A stretch of 64,000 bases of DNA from Streptomyces pactum (lineage in GTDB: Bacteria > Actinomycetota > Actinomycetes > Streptomycetales > Streptomycetaceae): contig NZ_JACYXC010000001.1 in the NCBI RefSeq assembly GCF_016031615.1, positions 5,952,001 through 6,016,000 on the forward strand, in the 5' to 3' direction. Position 1 is the stretch's first letter, and every line of letters begins with the position of its first letter. The notes under the pieces are model-generated. The model worked only from the letters and a program-made list of their open reading frames with translations. It searched no databases and was not told the origin of the DNA. Below, piece after piece: positions 53,178-61,918 of this stretch. A program made the translations under genes and the position numbers.

Positions 53178-53672
53178 ATGCCTCAGCCGCCCGGCCCCGG
53201 GAAGCCGCCCCGGACACCCGACGCCGACGACCTCGTCCTCGTCGGGCTCGTACCGCTGCTGGAGCCGTACTACCGGGGTGCCGCGGTACGGGACCTCATG
53301 CCCGAGCCGCTGCGCGGCGCGATGGAGCGGCACCAGCTGACCCCGCGCCACGGCGCGGTGCTGCCGCAGTTGCTGGCCGCCCAGCCGCTCACCGTCGGCG
53401 AGATCGCGCAGCGGCTCCAGGTGTCGCTGCCGACCGCCAGCGAACTGGTCGGCGGGCTCAGCCGCGCCGGCATCGTCGAGCGCGGGGAGGACCCGGCCAA
53501 CCGCCGGCGGGTGCTGGTGAGGCTCGCCGAGGCGTACCGTCGGCCGCTGGAGACCTTCGTCGCCCGGCGGGCGGAACCCCTGCTCCGCGCGCTCGACGGG
53601 CTGACGCCGGACCAGCGGGCCGGTTTCGTCGCCGGCCTCACCGCCTGGGTGCGCGAGGTGCAGCGCTCCTGA
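53178..53672 (+). CDS. MarR-family transcriptional regulator
   Basis: 164 aa. HTH with LTVGEIAQRLQVSLPTASEL then VGGLSRAGIVERGEDPANRR, the wing with the conserved Asp-Arg/Asn-Arg. Likely controls the divergent questin-oxidase family gene through the palindrome between them. Confidence 0.9.
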   Translation: MPQPPGPGKPPRTPDADDLVLVGLVPLLEPYYRGAAVRDLMPEPLRGAMERHQLTPRHGAVLPQLLAAQPLTVGEIAQRLQVSLPTASELVGGLSRAGIVERGEDPANRRRVLVRLAEAYRRPLETFVARRAEPLLRALDGLTPDQRAGFVAGLTAWVREVQRS

Positions 53673-53747
53673 GCCGGCCGGCTCCGACGGTCCGCGTGGC
53701 GGAGAGCCACGGCCCGCGGGGCGGTCGGCCCGCCGGGCAGCCCGGGG

Positions 53748-53819
53748 GAGCACCGGGCCGCCCGGGACGAGCACCGGGCCGCCCGGGACGAGCACCGGGC
53801 CGCCCGGGGGAGCACCGGC
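53748..53819. repeat. 21-bp tandem repeat, three copies plus a part
   Basis: GAGCACCGGGCCGCCCGGGA (+1 base) repeats at 53748, 53769 and 53790. Each unit contains CCGGGC-C-GCCCGG and can fold alone, so the array may terminate the MarR transcript. The rest of the 359-bp gap to the glycosyltransferase has no supported gene. Confidence 0.6.
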
Positions 53820-54031
53820 CGTCCGGGCGGCACGGCACAGAGGCGTGACCCGACCGGGGCGTGACCCGCCGGACGCGCCCCCCGGCGCGCGGTCCGACGG
53901 GGTACGGCGCGTCGGGACAGGGCGCGGGGCGCGGCGCGGGGTGGCCCGGGGCGCCGGCGCGCGGGGCTGCGGGCCCGGGAGTGTGACGTACGCCATGCAA
54001 CCCGGCGGCGGGCCGGTGCGGTCACCAGTTC

Positions 54032-56758
54032 GTGCTGTACTCCTCTCCCCACCCCGCCGGCGACACCCTGCCGACGGCCGCTACCGTGGACCTGACGGTC
54101 GTGGTGCCCGCGTACAACGAAGAGCACCGGCTGCCCCGGACGCTCGATGCGATCTGCCGCTATCTGCGCTCCTCACCCGGCCGGCACGCCTCCTGGGAGG
54201 TGCTGGTCGTGGACGACGGTTCCACCGACGCCACCGCTCAGGCCGTCCGGTCCGCCGCCGTGACCGAGCCGCGCATCCGGCTCCTCGGTCCGCCGGCCGG
54301 TACTGCGCGGCCGGCGCCGCTCACCGCCAACCACGGCAAGGGCCACGCGGTGCGCCTGGGGGTGCTCGCCTCACGCGGGCGGCGGGTGCTGGTCACCGAC
54401 GCGGACCTGGCCACCCCCATCGAGGAACTGGCGCTGCTGCACGACCGGCTGGACGCCGGCTGCGCGGCCGCGATCGGCTCCCGGGCGCGGCCCGGCTCGC
54501 GGATCGAGGTCCGCCAGCACGCGCTCCGGCACCTGCTGGGCCGGGCCGGCAACCGCGTCATCAGGGCGCTCGCCGTACCCGGTGTCGGCGACACCCAGTG
54601 CGGCTTCAAACTCTTCGACGGGGACCGGGCGCGTACCGCCTTCGGCCGCTCCCGCACCGACGGCTGGGGCATCGACGTGGAGATCCTGCGGATGTTCCAG
54701 CAGGCCCGGTGGCCGGTCGCCGAGGTGCCGGTGCGCTGGGCCCACCAGTCCGGCTCCAAGGTGCGCGCGCGGGACTACCCGGCCGTGCTGTGGGAACTGC
54801 TGCGGCTGCGGGGCCGCGGCGCCCTGGGCCGGATACGCCCGGCCGACAAGGCCGTGGTGCTGGGGTACGTCCTGCTGTCGGTGTGGCTCTTCCACGGTCT
54901 GTGGGCGGACCTCGACCGCCGCTATCTGGTCGACAGCGCCCAGGACCAGAACCAGTGGGAGTGGTTCTTCGCCGTCACCGCCCACCACGTCTTCGGTCTC
55001 GACGGCCTCCTGCACACCACCTTGCAGAACGCCCCGCTCGGGGTGAACCTCATGGCGAACACCGCCATGCTCGGCCTGTCCGTCCCGCTGGCGCCGGTCA
55101 CCGCGCTCCTCGGGCCCTCCGTGACCTGGGCGCTGGTGCTCACCGGCGGCATGGCCGGCACCGCGGCGGCCTGGTACCGACTGCTGCTGAAGCGTTTCGT
55201 CCGCTCGCGGCCGGCGGCCGCGGTCGGCGGGGCGCTGTGCGCCTTCGGGCCGCCGATGATCTCGCACGCCAACGCGCACCCCAACTTCGCGGTGCTCTTC
55301 ATGATGCCGTTCATCATCGACCGGGCGCTGCGGCTGTGCCCGCCCGGCGACCGGGCCGGGGGTGCGGACCCGGCCGCGCCGCCGCGCACCGTCCGGGACG
55401 GCGTGGTGCTCGGCCTGTTCCTCACCTACCAGGTGTTCCTGGGCGAGGAGGCGCTGCTGCTGGCCGCGGTGGGGCTGCTGCTGTTCGCGGTGGGCTACGC
55501 CGCCGCGCGCCCGGCGGTCGCCCGCGCGGCGGTGGTGCCGCTCGCCCGCGGCCTGGCGGTCGCCGGCGCGGTCGCCGTCGTGCTGCTGGCGTACCCGCTG
55601 TACCACCAGTTCTTCGGCCCGCAGAGCTACACCGGTGTGCTGCACGGCCCGACCGGCAACCCGCCCGAGGCCCTGGTGGAGTTCGCCGGCCGCTCGCTGG
55701 CCGGAGATCCGGCCACCGCCGACGGGCTCGCCCTCAACCGCACCGAGCAGAACGCCTTCTTCGGCTGGCCGTTGCTGCTCCTCGCCGCCGCGGTGGTGGT
55801 CCGGCTGCGCCGCGACCCCCGGGTCCTGGCGCTCGGGGTCGTGGCGGGCGGGGCGATCCTGCTCTCCCTGGGCCGCTCCATCCCGCTGCCCGGGACGGAC
55901 GCCGAACTGCCCGGGCCGTGGCGGCTGGTGCACGAGCTGCCGCTGTTCGAGTCGGTCATCGAATCCCGGATGGCGATGGTGGCGGTGCCCGCGCTGGGCA
56001 TCCTGATCGCCCTCGCCGCGGACCGCCTGAGCGGCCCGGCCGGCCGCGCCGCCGCACCGGACGTCCACCGGACCCCGTCCGGCTCCCCGGCCCCGGACGC
56101 CGCGGACGACCCGGACGCCCTGCCCGGCGCGGGTGCCCCCGAGGCACCGGACGGACCCGCGGCGGAGCCCGCCGGCCGGCCCGTGGCGGCCGGGGCCAGG
56201 AGAGGGACGCGGATCGCGGGGTGGGCCGCGGTGGCCGCGGCGCTGCTGCCCATCGCGCCCACACCGTTCACCACCGTGGACCGGCCCTCGGTCCCCCCGT
56301 TCATCGCCGACGGCATCTGGCGCGACTACCTGCCGCCGGGCAGCACCCTGGTCCCGGTGCCGGTCCCCGAGCCCGCGCACGCCGAGGCCCTGCACTGGCA
56401 GACCGCCGCCGACCTGGGCTTCGCCATCCCCGGCGGCTACTTCATGGGTCCCTACGGCCCCGACCGGGCGGGCATCTACGGACCGGTGCCCCGCGCCACG
56501 GCCGCGCTCCTCGCCGAGGTCGGCCGCACCGGGCTGGTACCGCCCATCGGTCCGGAACAGCGCCGTGCCGCCCGGGAGGACCTGGCGTTCTGGCGGGCCG
56601 GCGCGCTGGTGCTCGCCCCGCACCCCAACGGTCCGGCGCTGCGCGACGCCGTGCAGCGGCTGCTGGGCACGCAGGGGCGGTGGGTCGGCGGGGTCTGGGT
56701 GTGGCGGCTGCGGCCGCCGGACGGGGACGGCGGTGTCCGCCGCGTATCGGCGCCATGA
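54032..56758 (+). CDS. GT2 (dolichyl-phosphate-glucose-synthase-like) domain fused to a polytopic membrane domain
   Basis: 908 aa. Residues about 20-250 form a GT2 domain: LTVVVPAYNEEHRLPRTLDA, LVVDDGSTDATAQ, VLVTDADLATP (DxD-like metal site) and GDTQCGFKLF, close to Alg5-type polyprenyl-phosphate glucosyltransferases. A membrane region with about ten or more helices follows (VLGYVLLSVWLFHGLW; FAVLFMMPFIIDRALRLC; VVRLRRDPRVLALGV), then a soluble C-terminal part (VPVPVPEPAHAEALHWQTAA; IPGGYFMGPYGPDRAGIYGP). It probably makes a lipid-linked sugar and uses or flips it for an envelope glycan. GTG start at 54032; the start is not well fixed. Confidence 0.82.
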   Translation: MLYSSPHPAGDTLPTAATVDLTVVVPAYNEEHRLPRTLDAICRYLRSSPGRHASWEVLVVDDGSTDATAQAVRSAAVTEPRIRLLGPPAGTARPAPLTANHGKGHAVRLGVLASRGRRVLVTDADLATPIEELALLHDRLDAGCAAAIGSRARPGSRIEVRQHALRHLLGRAGNRVIRALAVPGVGDTQCGFKLFDGDRARTAFGRSRTDGWGIDVEILRMFQQARWPVAEVPVRWAHQSGSKVRARDYPAVLWELLRLRGRGALGRIRPADKAVVLGYVLLSVWLFHGLWADLDRRYLVDSAQDQNQWEWFFAVTAHHVFGLDGLLHTTLQNAPLGVNLMANTAMLGLSVPLAPVTALLGPSVTWALVLTGGMAGTAAAWYRLLLKRFVRSRPAAAVGGALCAFGPPMISHANAHPNFAVLFMMPFIIDRALRLCPPGDRAGGADPAAPPRTVRDGVVLGLFLTYQVFLGEEALLLAAVGLLLFAVGYAAARPAVARAAVVPLARGLAVAGAVAVVLLAYPLYHQFFGPQSYTGVLHGPTGNPPEALVEFAGRSLAGDPATADGLALNRTEQNAFFGWPLLLLAAAVVVRLRRDPRVLALGVVAGGAILLSLGRSIPLPGTDAELPGPWRLVHELPLFESVIESRMAMVAVPALGILIALAADRLSGPAGRAAAPDVHRTPSGSPAPDAADDPDALPGAGAPEAPDGPAAEPAGRPVAAGARRGTRIAGWAAVAAALLPIAPTPFTTVDRPSVPPFIADGIWRDYLPPGSTLVPVPVPEPAHAEALHWQTAADLGFAIPGGYFMGPYGPDRAGIYGPVPRATAALLAEVGRTGLVPPIGPEQRRAAREDLAFWRAGALVLAPHPNGPALRDAVQRLLGTQGRWVGGVWVWRLRPPDGDGGVRRVSAP

Positions 56759-56879
56759 AACGGTGGCGGTACGGCGCGCGGCGCCGGACCTCCGCCGCCG
56801 GGCGGACCGGCGCGGCGGCGCCGTGCCGCCGGAGCGCCCGGGGGCGAGGTGGCGGACGGGGGAGTGTGAACCGGAGCAC

Positions 56880-57458
56880 ATGATCGGGACGAGGCAGGCG
56901 GGCCGGGCGGACCGGGCGGAGGACGAGCGGGCGTACACCGAGTACGTCACCGCCCGGCTGCCCGCGCTCCGCCGCATCGCCCACCTGCTGTGCAAGGACC
57001 CGCACCGGGCCGACGACGTCGTACAGACCACCCTCACCAAGCTCTACGTGCACTGGCGGCGCGCCCGGGCGGCCGAGGACCTGGACCGCTACACCCACAC
57101 CATGCTGGTGCGGTGCTTCCTCAGCGAGCAGCGGCTGGGCTGGGCCCGGGTACGGCTGTCCGGCGCCCCGCACGAGGTGCCGGGAGTGCCGCCGGCCGCC
57201 GGGGTCCCGGACATCGAGACACGCGCCGAGGTGCACACCGCGCTGTCCCGCATCCCGGCCCGTCAGCGCGCGGTGCTCGTGCTGCGCTTCCTGTGCGACC
57301 TGCCGGTGGCGGAGGTGGCCGGGATCCTCGGCTGTTCGGAGGGGAATGTGAAGAGCCAGTCCGCGCGCGGTCTCGCCCGGCTGCGTGCCCAGCTCGGCCC
57401 CGGGCGGGCGGAGGCCCGGCTGCCGGTCGGCGGGAGTGGTGCACGTGCACGACGATGA
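56880..57458 (+). CDS. SigE-family ECF sigma factor
   Basis: 192 aa. Region 2 (LPALRRIAHLLCKDPHRADD; VVQTTLTKLYVHWRRAR) and region 4 (RIPARQRAVLVLRFLCDLPV; AEVAGILGCSEGNVKSQSAR) are intact. It is the Streptomyces SigE-family 50 subtype that often sits ahead of a membrane partner. The following gene overlaps it by 14 bases, so the pair is probably co-expressed. Confidence 0.9.
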   Translation: MIGTRQAGRADRAEDERAYTEYVTARLPALRRIAHLLCKDPHRADDVVQTTLTKLYVHWRRARAAEDLDRYTHTMLVRCFLSEQRLGWARVRLSGAPHEVPGVPPAAGVPDIETRAEVHTALSRIPARQRAVLVLRFLCDLPVAEVAGILGCSEGNVKSQSARGLARLRAQLGPGRAEARLPVGGSGARARR

Positions 57459-58023
57459 GCTGGAGCGGGAGGCGGCACGGCTGCTCCACCCGCTGCGCGA
57501 CCTGCGGCCCGGGGCCGACGCGCCGGGCGTGGACCTGGCGCGCGTGGTCCGGCAGGGGCGCCGCCGAGCGCGGGCGCGTCGTGTCGCCGGCCCCGCCGCG
57601 GGGGTGGCCGTCGCGGTGCTCGCGGTGCTCTTCGCCCTCGGGCTGCACCCGCTGCCGTCCAACCGCGGGGTGCCGCCGGGGGAGCGGCCGCAGCACCCGG
57701 CACCCTCGGTCGGCCCGGCGCCCGCGGAGAGCGGCACGGCACCGGACCGGCCGAGCCCGTCGACCACCACCCCCTCCTCCGGCGGGGCCTCGGCGACCAC
57801 GGAGACCCCCACCGACGGCCCGTCGGGGCTCCCGTCCGGCGGCCCCGCCACCGGCCCGGGGAGCCCGGCCACCGGTACGGCGACCGGGATGGCGACCGGG
57901 ATGGCGACCGGCGCGGCGACCGGCGCAGGCAAGATCGGCAAGGCGGTCACGGTGCCGCCCGCCACCGCCCCGGCGACCACCCCGACGGCCACCGGGTCGA
58001 CGACCACCGCCGGCCCTCCGTGA
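57445..58023 (+). CDS. Single-pass membrane partner of the sigma factor
   Basis: 192 aa from GTG 57445, chosen for GGGAG eight bases upstream. A short N-terminal cytoplasmic segment (HDDELEREAARLLHPLRDLR) and one helix (AGVAVAVLAVLFALGLHPLP) lead to a long Pro/Ser/Thr/Gly-rich exported tail with a GMATGMATGAATGAG repeat. It has the shape of an anti-sigma or sigma-linked membrane protein but no zinc or ASD motif, so that role is inferred from position only. Confidence 0.65.
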   Translation: MHDDELEREAARLLHPLRDLRPGADAPGVDLARVVRQGRRRARARRVAGPAAGVAVAVLAVLFALGLHPLPSNRGVPPGERPQHPAPSVGPAPAESGTAPDRPSPSTTTPSSGGASATTETPTDGPSGLPSGGPATGPGSPATGTATGMATGMATGAATGAGKIGKAVTVPPATAPATTPTATGSTTTAGPP

Positions 58024-58620
58024 CCGGCCCCGATCGCCCCCGACCGCCCCGACCGCCGGGTCGGGGACGGTTCGGGCCGGCCGGTCCCCCGCGCCGGGAC
58101 GGCGCGGCGGGACCGCGGACGGCAGGCCGGTCGGGTCGGACACGGCTCAGGTGACGCAGGGCGGCCCGTCCGGGGAGGGGACGGAGAGGCACGGGCCCGG
58201 TCCGTGACGGGGACGGCGAGGCGCGGGGCTCATCAGTGACGGGTGTGGAGACGCGCGGCGGCCCGGTCCGGGACGAACCGGGCCGGTCGGGGGCGGGCGG
58301 GTACGGATACGGGCCGGGCAGGGTGGGACCGGACACCGTCCCTCGGCCCGGTACGGCCCCCACCGCGGGAACGGCGGGTGCCCGGGAGCCCGGCGGGCGC
58401 GCCGGGGCGTCACTGCCGACGGACGGGCCGGGGTGTCCTGCCCGCCGGCGGCCGGGGCGGGCCGCAGGACGGTCGTACCGGGGTGTCGGCGGGGGCGCGC
58501 ACGGCCGACCGCGCGGGGTTAGGGAGACGCCGCGGGCCCGGTCCGGGACCCGCGAGCCGGAGGCCGCCCGGAGGCTGCCCGACGCCCGCTGCCGGGCGCC
58601 CGGCAGCGACCCCGCGCGGC
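58024..58620. other. 597-bp gap between convergent genes
   Basis: No gene, terminator hairpin or strong repeat that I can support; long antisense open frames are compositional. Confidence 0.4.
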
Positions 58621-59631
58621 TCAGCGGCCGGCCGGTGCGGTCGACGGGAGCGCCGGCGGGAAGGCCCGCCGGTAGGCGCCGGGCGACACGCCCAGCTGCC
58701 GGACGAAGTGGTGGCGCAGGTTGTTGGCCGTGCCCAGCCCGCTGCGCTCCGCGATCCGTTCGATCGGCAGGTCGGTGGACTCCAGCAGGGTGCGGGCCCG
58801 TTGCAGGCGCTGCTCCAGCAGCCACTGGAGGGGAGTCGCCCCGGTGACCGCCCGGAGCCGCCGGTAGAACGTGCGCGGGCTCATCGCCGCCCGCCGTGCC
58901 AGGTCCGCCACGGTCAGCGGCCGGTCGAGGTGCGTCCGGGCCCAGTCGAGGACCGGGCCCAGCCCCTCGTCGTCCCGTACGGGCACCGGTGCCTCGATGA
59001 ACTGCGCCTGGCCACCGGGCCGGTGCGCGGGCACCACCATGCGGCGGGCCAGCTGATTGGCGACGTGTGCGCCCAGGTCCCGGCGGACCAGGTGCAGGCA
59101 CAGGTCGAGGCCGGCGGTCAGCCCGGCACTGGTGAGCACATCGCCGTCGTCCACGTACAGCACCGCCGGATCGACGCGCACCCGCGGATACCGGGCGGCC
59201 AGTTCGGCGGTGTGCATCCAGTGCGCGGTCGCGCGGCGCCCGTCGAGCAGCCCGGCCACGGCGAGCGCGAAGGCGCCGGTGCACAGCGAGACCATGCGGG
59301 CGCCCGCGTCATGGGCCCGGCGCAGCGCCGCGATCAGCTCCCCGGGCAGCGGTCTGCCCTCGGTCACGCAGGCATCGGGCACCGAGGGGACGATGACCGT
59401 ACCGGCGCCGTCCAGCCCGTCGAGCCCGTAGGGGGTCCGCAGGACCGGCCCGCCGCCGGGCCCCGCACCGCCCGGTGCCCCGGTGCCGCACAGCCGCAGC
59501 TCGTACCAGGGGTCGGCGAGGTCGGCCTGCGCGGGCCCGAAGACGGTGCAGGCGATGCTCAGTTCGTACAGGTCCCAGGAGGGGACCTGGATGTCCTCGG
59601 CCACCACCACGGCGACGGTTCCGGCACTCAT
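58621..59631 (-). CDS. GlxA-family transcriptional regulator (DJ-1/PfpI + AraC HTH)
   Basis: 336 aa. N-terminal DJ-1/PfpI-like domain (about 5-190; VSLCTGAFALAVAGLLDGRR holds the nucleophile-elbow Cys). The C-terminal AraC HTH (LTVADLARRAAMSPRTFYRR; GLGTANNLRHHFVRQLGVSP) covers about 235-325. Divergent from the imine reductase-like gene 125 bases away, which it may control. Confidence 0.92.
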   Translation of the reverse strand: MSAGTVAVVVAEDIQVPSWDLYELSIACTVFGPAQADLADPWYELRLCGTGAPGGAGPGGGPVLRTPYGLDGLDGAGTVIVPSVPDACVTEGRPLPGELIAALRRAHDAGARMVSLCTGAFALAVAGLLDGRRATAHWMHTAELAARYPRVRVDPAVLYVDDGDVLTSAGLTAGLDLCLHLVRRDLGAHVANQLARRMVVPAHRPGGQAQFIEAPVPVRDDEGLGPVLDWARTHLDRPLTVADLARRAAMSPRTFYRRLRAVTGATPLQWLLEQRLQRARTLLESTDLPIERIAERSGLGTANNLRHHFVRQLGVSPGAYRRAFPPALPSTAPAGR

Positions 59632-59756
59632 GCCCGGCAGCGTATGGCAGGAATGTGGTGGTGGGCGGCAGCGGTGTCACTGTTCCGCCCCGCCGCGCCC
59701 TGCGAGCGTGGGGCCCGCGTGATCAACCGTCACGCGGATGCACGAGGGAGTGGGGC

Positions 59757-60641
59757 ATGCACGCAGAAAACCGTCCGGTCGGCGTCGTCGGACTGGGCTC
59801 GATGGGGTCGGCGCTGGCCGCCGCGCTGCTGGACCGGGGCCACCCGGTGACCGTGTGGAACCGGACCGCGGACAAGGCCGGGCCGCTGCTCGACCGGGGC
59901 GCCCGGCAGGCCGCCACCGTCCGGGAGGCGATCGAGGCCGGCCCGCTCACCATCGCCTGTGTACTGGACCACCGGGCGCTGCGCACCGTGCTGGACCCGG
60001 TCGCCGACGCCCTGGCGGGCCGGTCCCTGGTCAACCTCACCTCCGGTTCGCCGGAGCAGGCGCACGAGGCGGACGCGTGGGCCCGGTCCCTCGGCGCCCA
60101 CTACCTCGACGGCGCCGTCATGACCACGCCGCCGGGTGTCGGCAATCCCGAGATGATGGTCCTGTACAGCGGCGCCCGGACGGTCTTCGAGGACCACCGG
60201 CCGACCCTGGCGGCCCTGGGCGACCCGCTGCACCTGGGCGACGACCCCGGCCTGGCCTCCCTCTACGACGCCGCGCTGCTCGGACTGATGTGGTCCACCA
60301 TGACCGGCTGGCTGCACGGCACCGCGCTGGTCGGCGCGGAGGGGACCCCGGCCACCGCCTACACCCCCGTCGCGATCCGCTGGCTGACCGCCGTGACCGG
60401 GTTCCTCACCCGGTACGCCGCCCAGGTGGACGCCGGCCGCTACCCGGGCGACGACGCCACCGTGGACGTGCAGATCGCGGCCGTCGAACACCTCCTGCAC
60501 GCCGCCGGTTCCCGGGGCGTGGACAACGCCCTTCCGGAGCTGCTGAAGGCCACGATGGAGCGCGCCCGGGACGCGGGTCACGGCGCCGACAGCTTCGCCG
60601 GCGTGATCGAGGTCCTGCGGAAGCCGGCGGGTGACCGGTGA
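59757..60641 (+). CDS. Imine reductase-like / 3-hydroxyisobutyrate dehydrogenase-family oxidoreductase
   Basis: 294 aa. N-terminal Rossmann domain with GLGSMG (12-17) and VWNRTADKA (Arg/Thr favour NADPH). VNLTSGSPEQAHEADAWARS is typical of the imine-reductase branch, and the C-terminal helices GLMWSTMTGWLHGTALVGAE agree. The classical 3-hydroxyisobutyrate catalytic Lys is not seen in the expected place, supporting the imine-reductase reading. GGGAG precedes the ATG. The next gene overlaps by four bases. Confidence 0.85.
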   Translation: MHAENRPVGVVGLGSMGSALAAALLDRGHPVTVWNRTADKAGPLLDRGARQAATVREAIEAGPLTIACVLDHRALRTVLDPVADALAGRSLVNLTSGSPEQAHEADAWARSLGAHYLDGAVMTTPPGVGNPEMMVLYSGARTVFEDHRPTLAALGDPLHLGDDPGLASLYDAALLGLMWSTMTGWLHGTALVGAEGTPATAYTPVAIRWLTAVTGFLTRYAAQVDAGRYPGDDATVDVQIAAVEHLLHAAGSRGVDNALPELLKATMERARDAGHGADSFAGVIEVLRKPAGDR

Positions 60642-61423
60642 CCCGGACACCGCTCCGCCGCGCCCCGGCCGCCGGCCCTCCGGCGGCGGTTTCCCCGGCC
60701 GCCGCCTCCCCGGCCACCGTCCCGTCCCCGGGCGGCTCCCCGGCCGCCTCCCCGGCCACCGTCCCGGCACCGGCCGGCGTCCCGGCCGGCTCCCCGGCCG
60801 CGGACCTGTGGGCCGACCTGCTGCGGACCGCCGCGGAGGACTGCCTGGCCGCCCTGGGCCGGGGCGCGGACCGGGACTGGGCGCACCCCGCCTACGGCCT
60901 GGACTGGAGCTGCCGGGAGACCCTGGACCACCTCGCCCTGGGCCTGGTCGGCTACACCGGGCTGCTCGTCGCCCGGCCCACCGACCGGTACATCACCCTC
61001 TTAGCCTCGCTCGACCCGCACGCGCCGGTCGCCGGGTGCCTGGAAGGCGTCGGGATCGCCGCGTCGCTCCTGGCCTCCTCCGTCCGCGACACCCCCGCCG
61101 GAGCGCGGGCCTGGCACCCCTGGGGCCACTCCGACGCCACCGGGTTCGCCGCCATGGGCATCACCGAGCTGGTGGTGCACACCTACGACATCACCCGGGC
61201 CCTCGGCGTGCCCTGGACACCTCCGGACGACCTCCTGCCGCCCGTACTGACGCGGATCTTCCCGGACGCGCCGGCGGGCCACCGCCCCTTCGGCACGCTG
61301 CTGTGGTGCACCGGCCGCGGCCCGTTGCCGGGCCTGCCGCGCCGCACCCGGTGGCAGTGGGACGGAACCGTGCGGTCCGCCGCAGGTGAGCCGCGGGCCG
61401 GCGACGGTACGCGGCCGGTCTGA
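60638..61423 (+). CDS. Mycothiol-dependent maleylpyruvate isomerase-like (DinB-fold) protein
   Basis: 261 aa. A 50-residue Pro/Ala/Ser-rich leader precedes the MDMPI N-terminal fold: WSCRETLDHLALGLVGYTGL has the metal-site His, and GITELVVHTYDITRALG the second His and Asp. These are mycothiol-dependent metal enzymes or thiol transferases. GTG 60638 overlaps the stop of the upstream oxidoreductase (GTGA), so the two are coupled. Confidence 0.82.
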   Translation: MTRTPLRRAPAAGPPAAVSPAAASPATVPSPGGSPAASPATVPAPAGVPAGSPAADLWADLLRTAAEDCLAALGRGADRDWAHPAYGLDWSCRETLDHLALGLVGYTGLLVARPTDRYITLLASLDPHAPVAGCLEGVGIAASLLASSVRDTPAGARAWHPWGHSDATGFAAMGITELVVHTYDITRALGVPWTPPDDLLPPVLTRIFPDAPAGHRPFGTLLWCTGRGPLPGLPRRTRWQWDGTVRSAAGEPRAGDGTRPV

Positions 61424-61918
61424 GGAACGGGCCGTGGACGGGGACGGTCCGCACGGTCCGCACGGGGACGGAAGGCCCGACCCGGCGTCATCCGGAAAAC
61501 GAAACGCCGGGCCGGCGCCGGCGGGAGCCCCGCCCGCGGATCGAACGCGCCCGGGACAAAGGGAAGCCCCGGCCGGTGGGGGGACCGGCCGGGGCGGCTC
61601 AGGGCGGGTACGGAGGGCGGTCGCCTCGCGGCGAAAGGCTCCATGGGGCTTCAGCCGAACGATCTTCCCCATGGGCGGGAGGTGAGGCCCGGGGACACTG
61701 TCCCCTCCGTACCCACGCCCGGTTCAACGGCCCCGCACGGCCCGTTGTTCCTGACAACAGCCTCATAGGGTGTGAAACGGAACACACGGGGACAGATGCC
61801 TGTCGATGGCGGATGAACGGCGGGGACCCGCGCCCCCGGCCGCCACCGCGCCCGACCCGGCCTGGCACCGCACCGGGCCCGGCCGGGGTGCGGACAGCCG
61901 CGTCGCGGGCGGCCCGGC
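61424..61918. promoter_or_regulatory. Gap with terminator and a promoter-like element
   Basis: A 12-bp perfect hairpin with a 6-nt loop is at 61566-61595 (GCCCCGGCCGGT and complement). At 61744-61771 GTTGTTCCTGACAACAG leads to TAGGGT, a promoter-like arrangement pointing right. A 76-codon frame from ATG 61806 (MADERRGPAPPAAT...) runs to 62036 into the antiporter's 3' end; I do not count it as a gene. Confidence 0.4.
61566..61595 (+). terminator. Hairpin after the oxidoreductase/MDMPI pair
   Basis: 12-bp stem GCCCCGGCCGGT/ACCGGCCGGGGC around GGGGGG, 143 bases after the stop; no T-run. Confidence 0.5.

Noticed and set aside
53748..53819. Possible CRISPR array
   Set aside because: Units abut without spacers and there are no cas genes.
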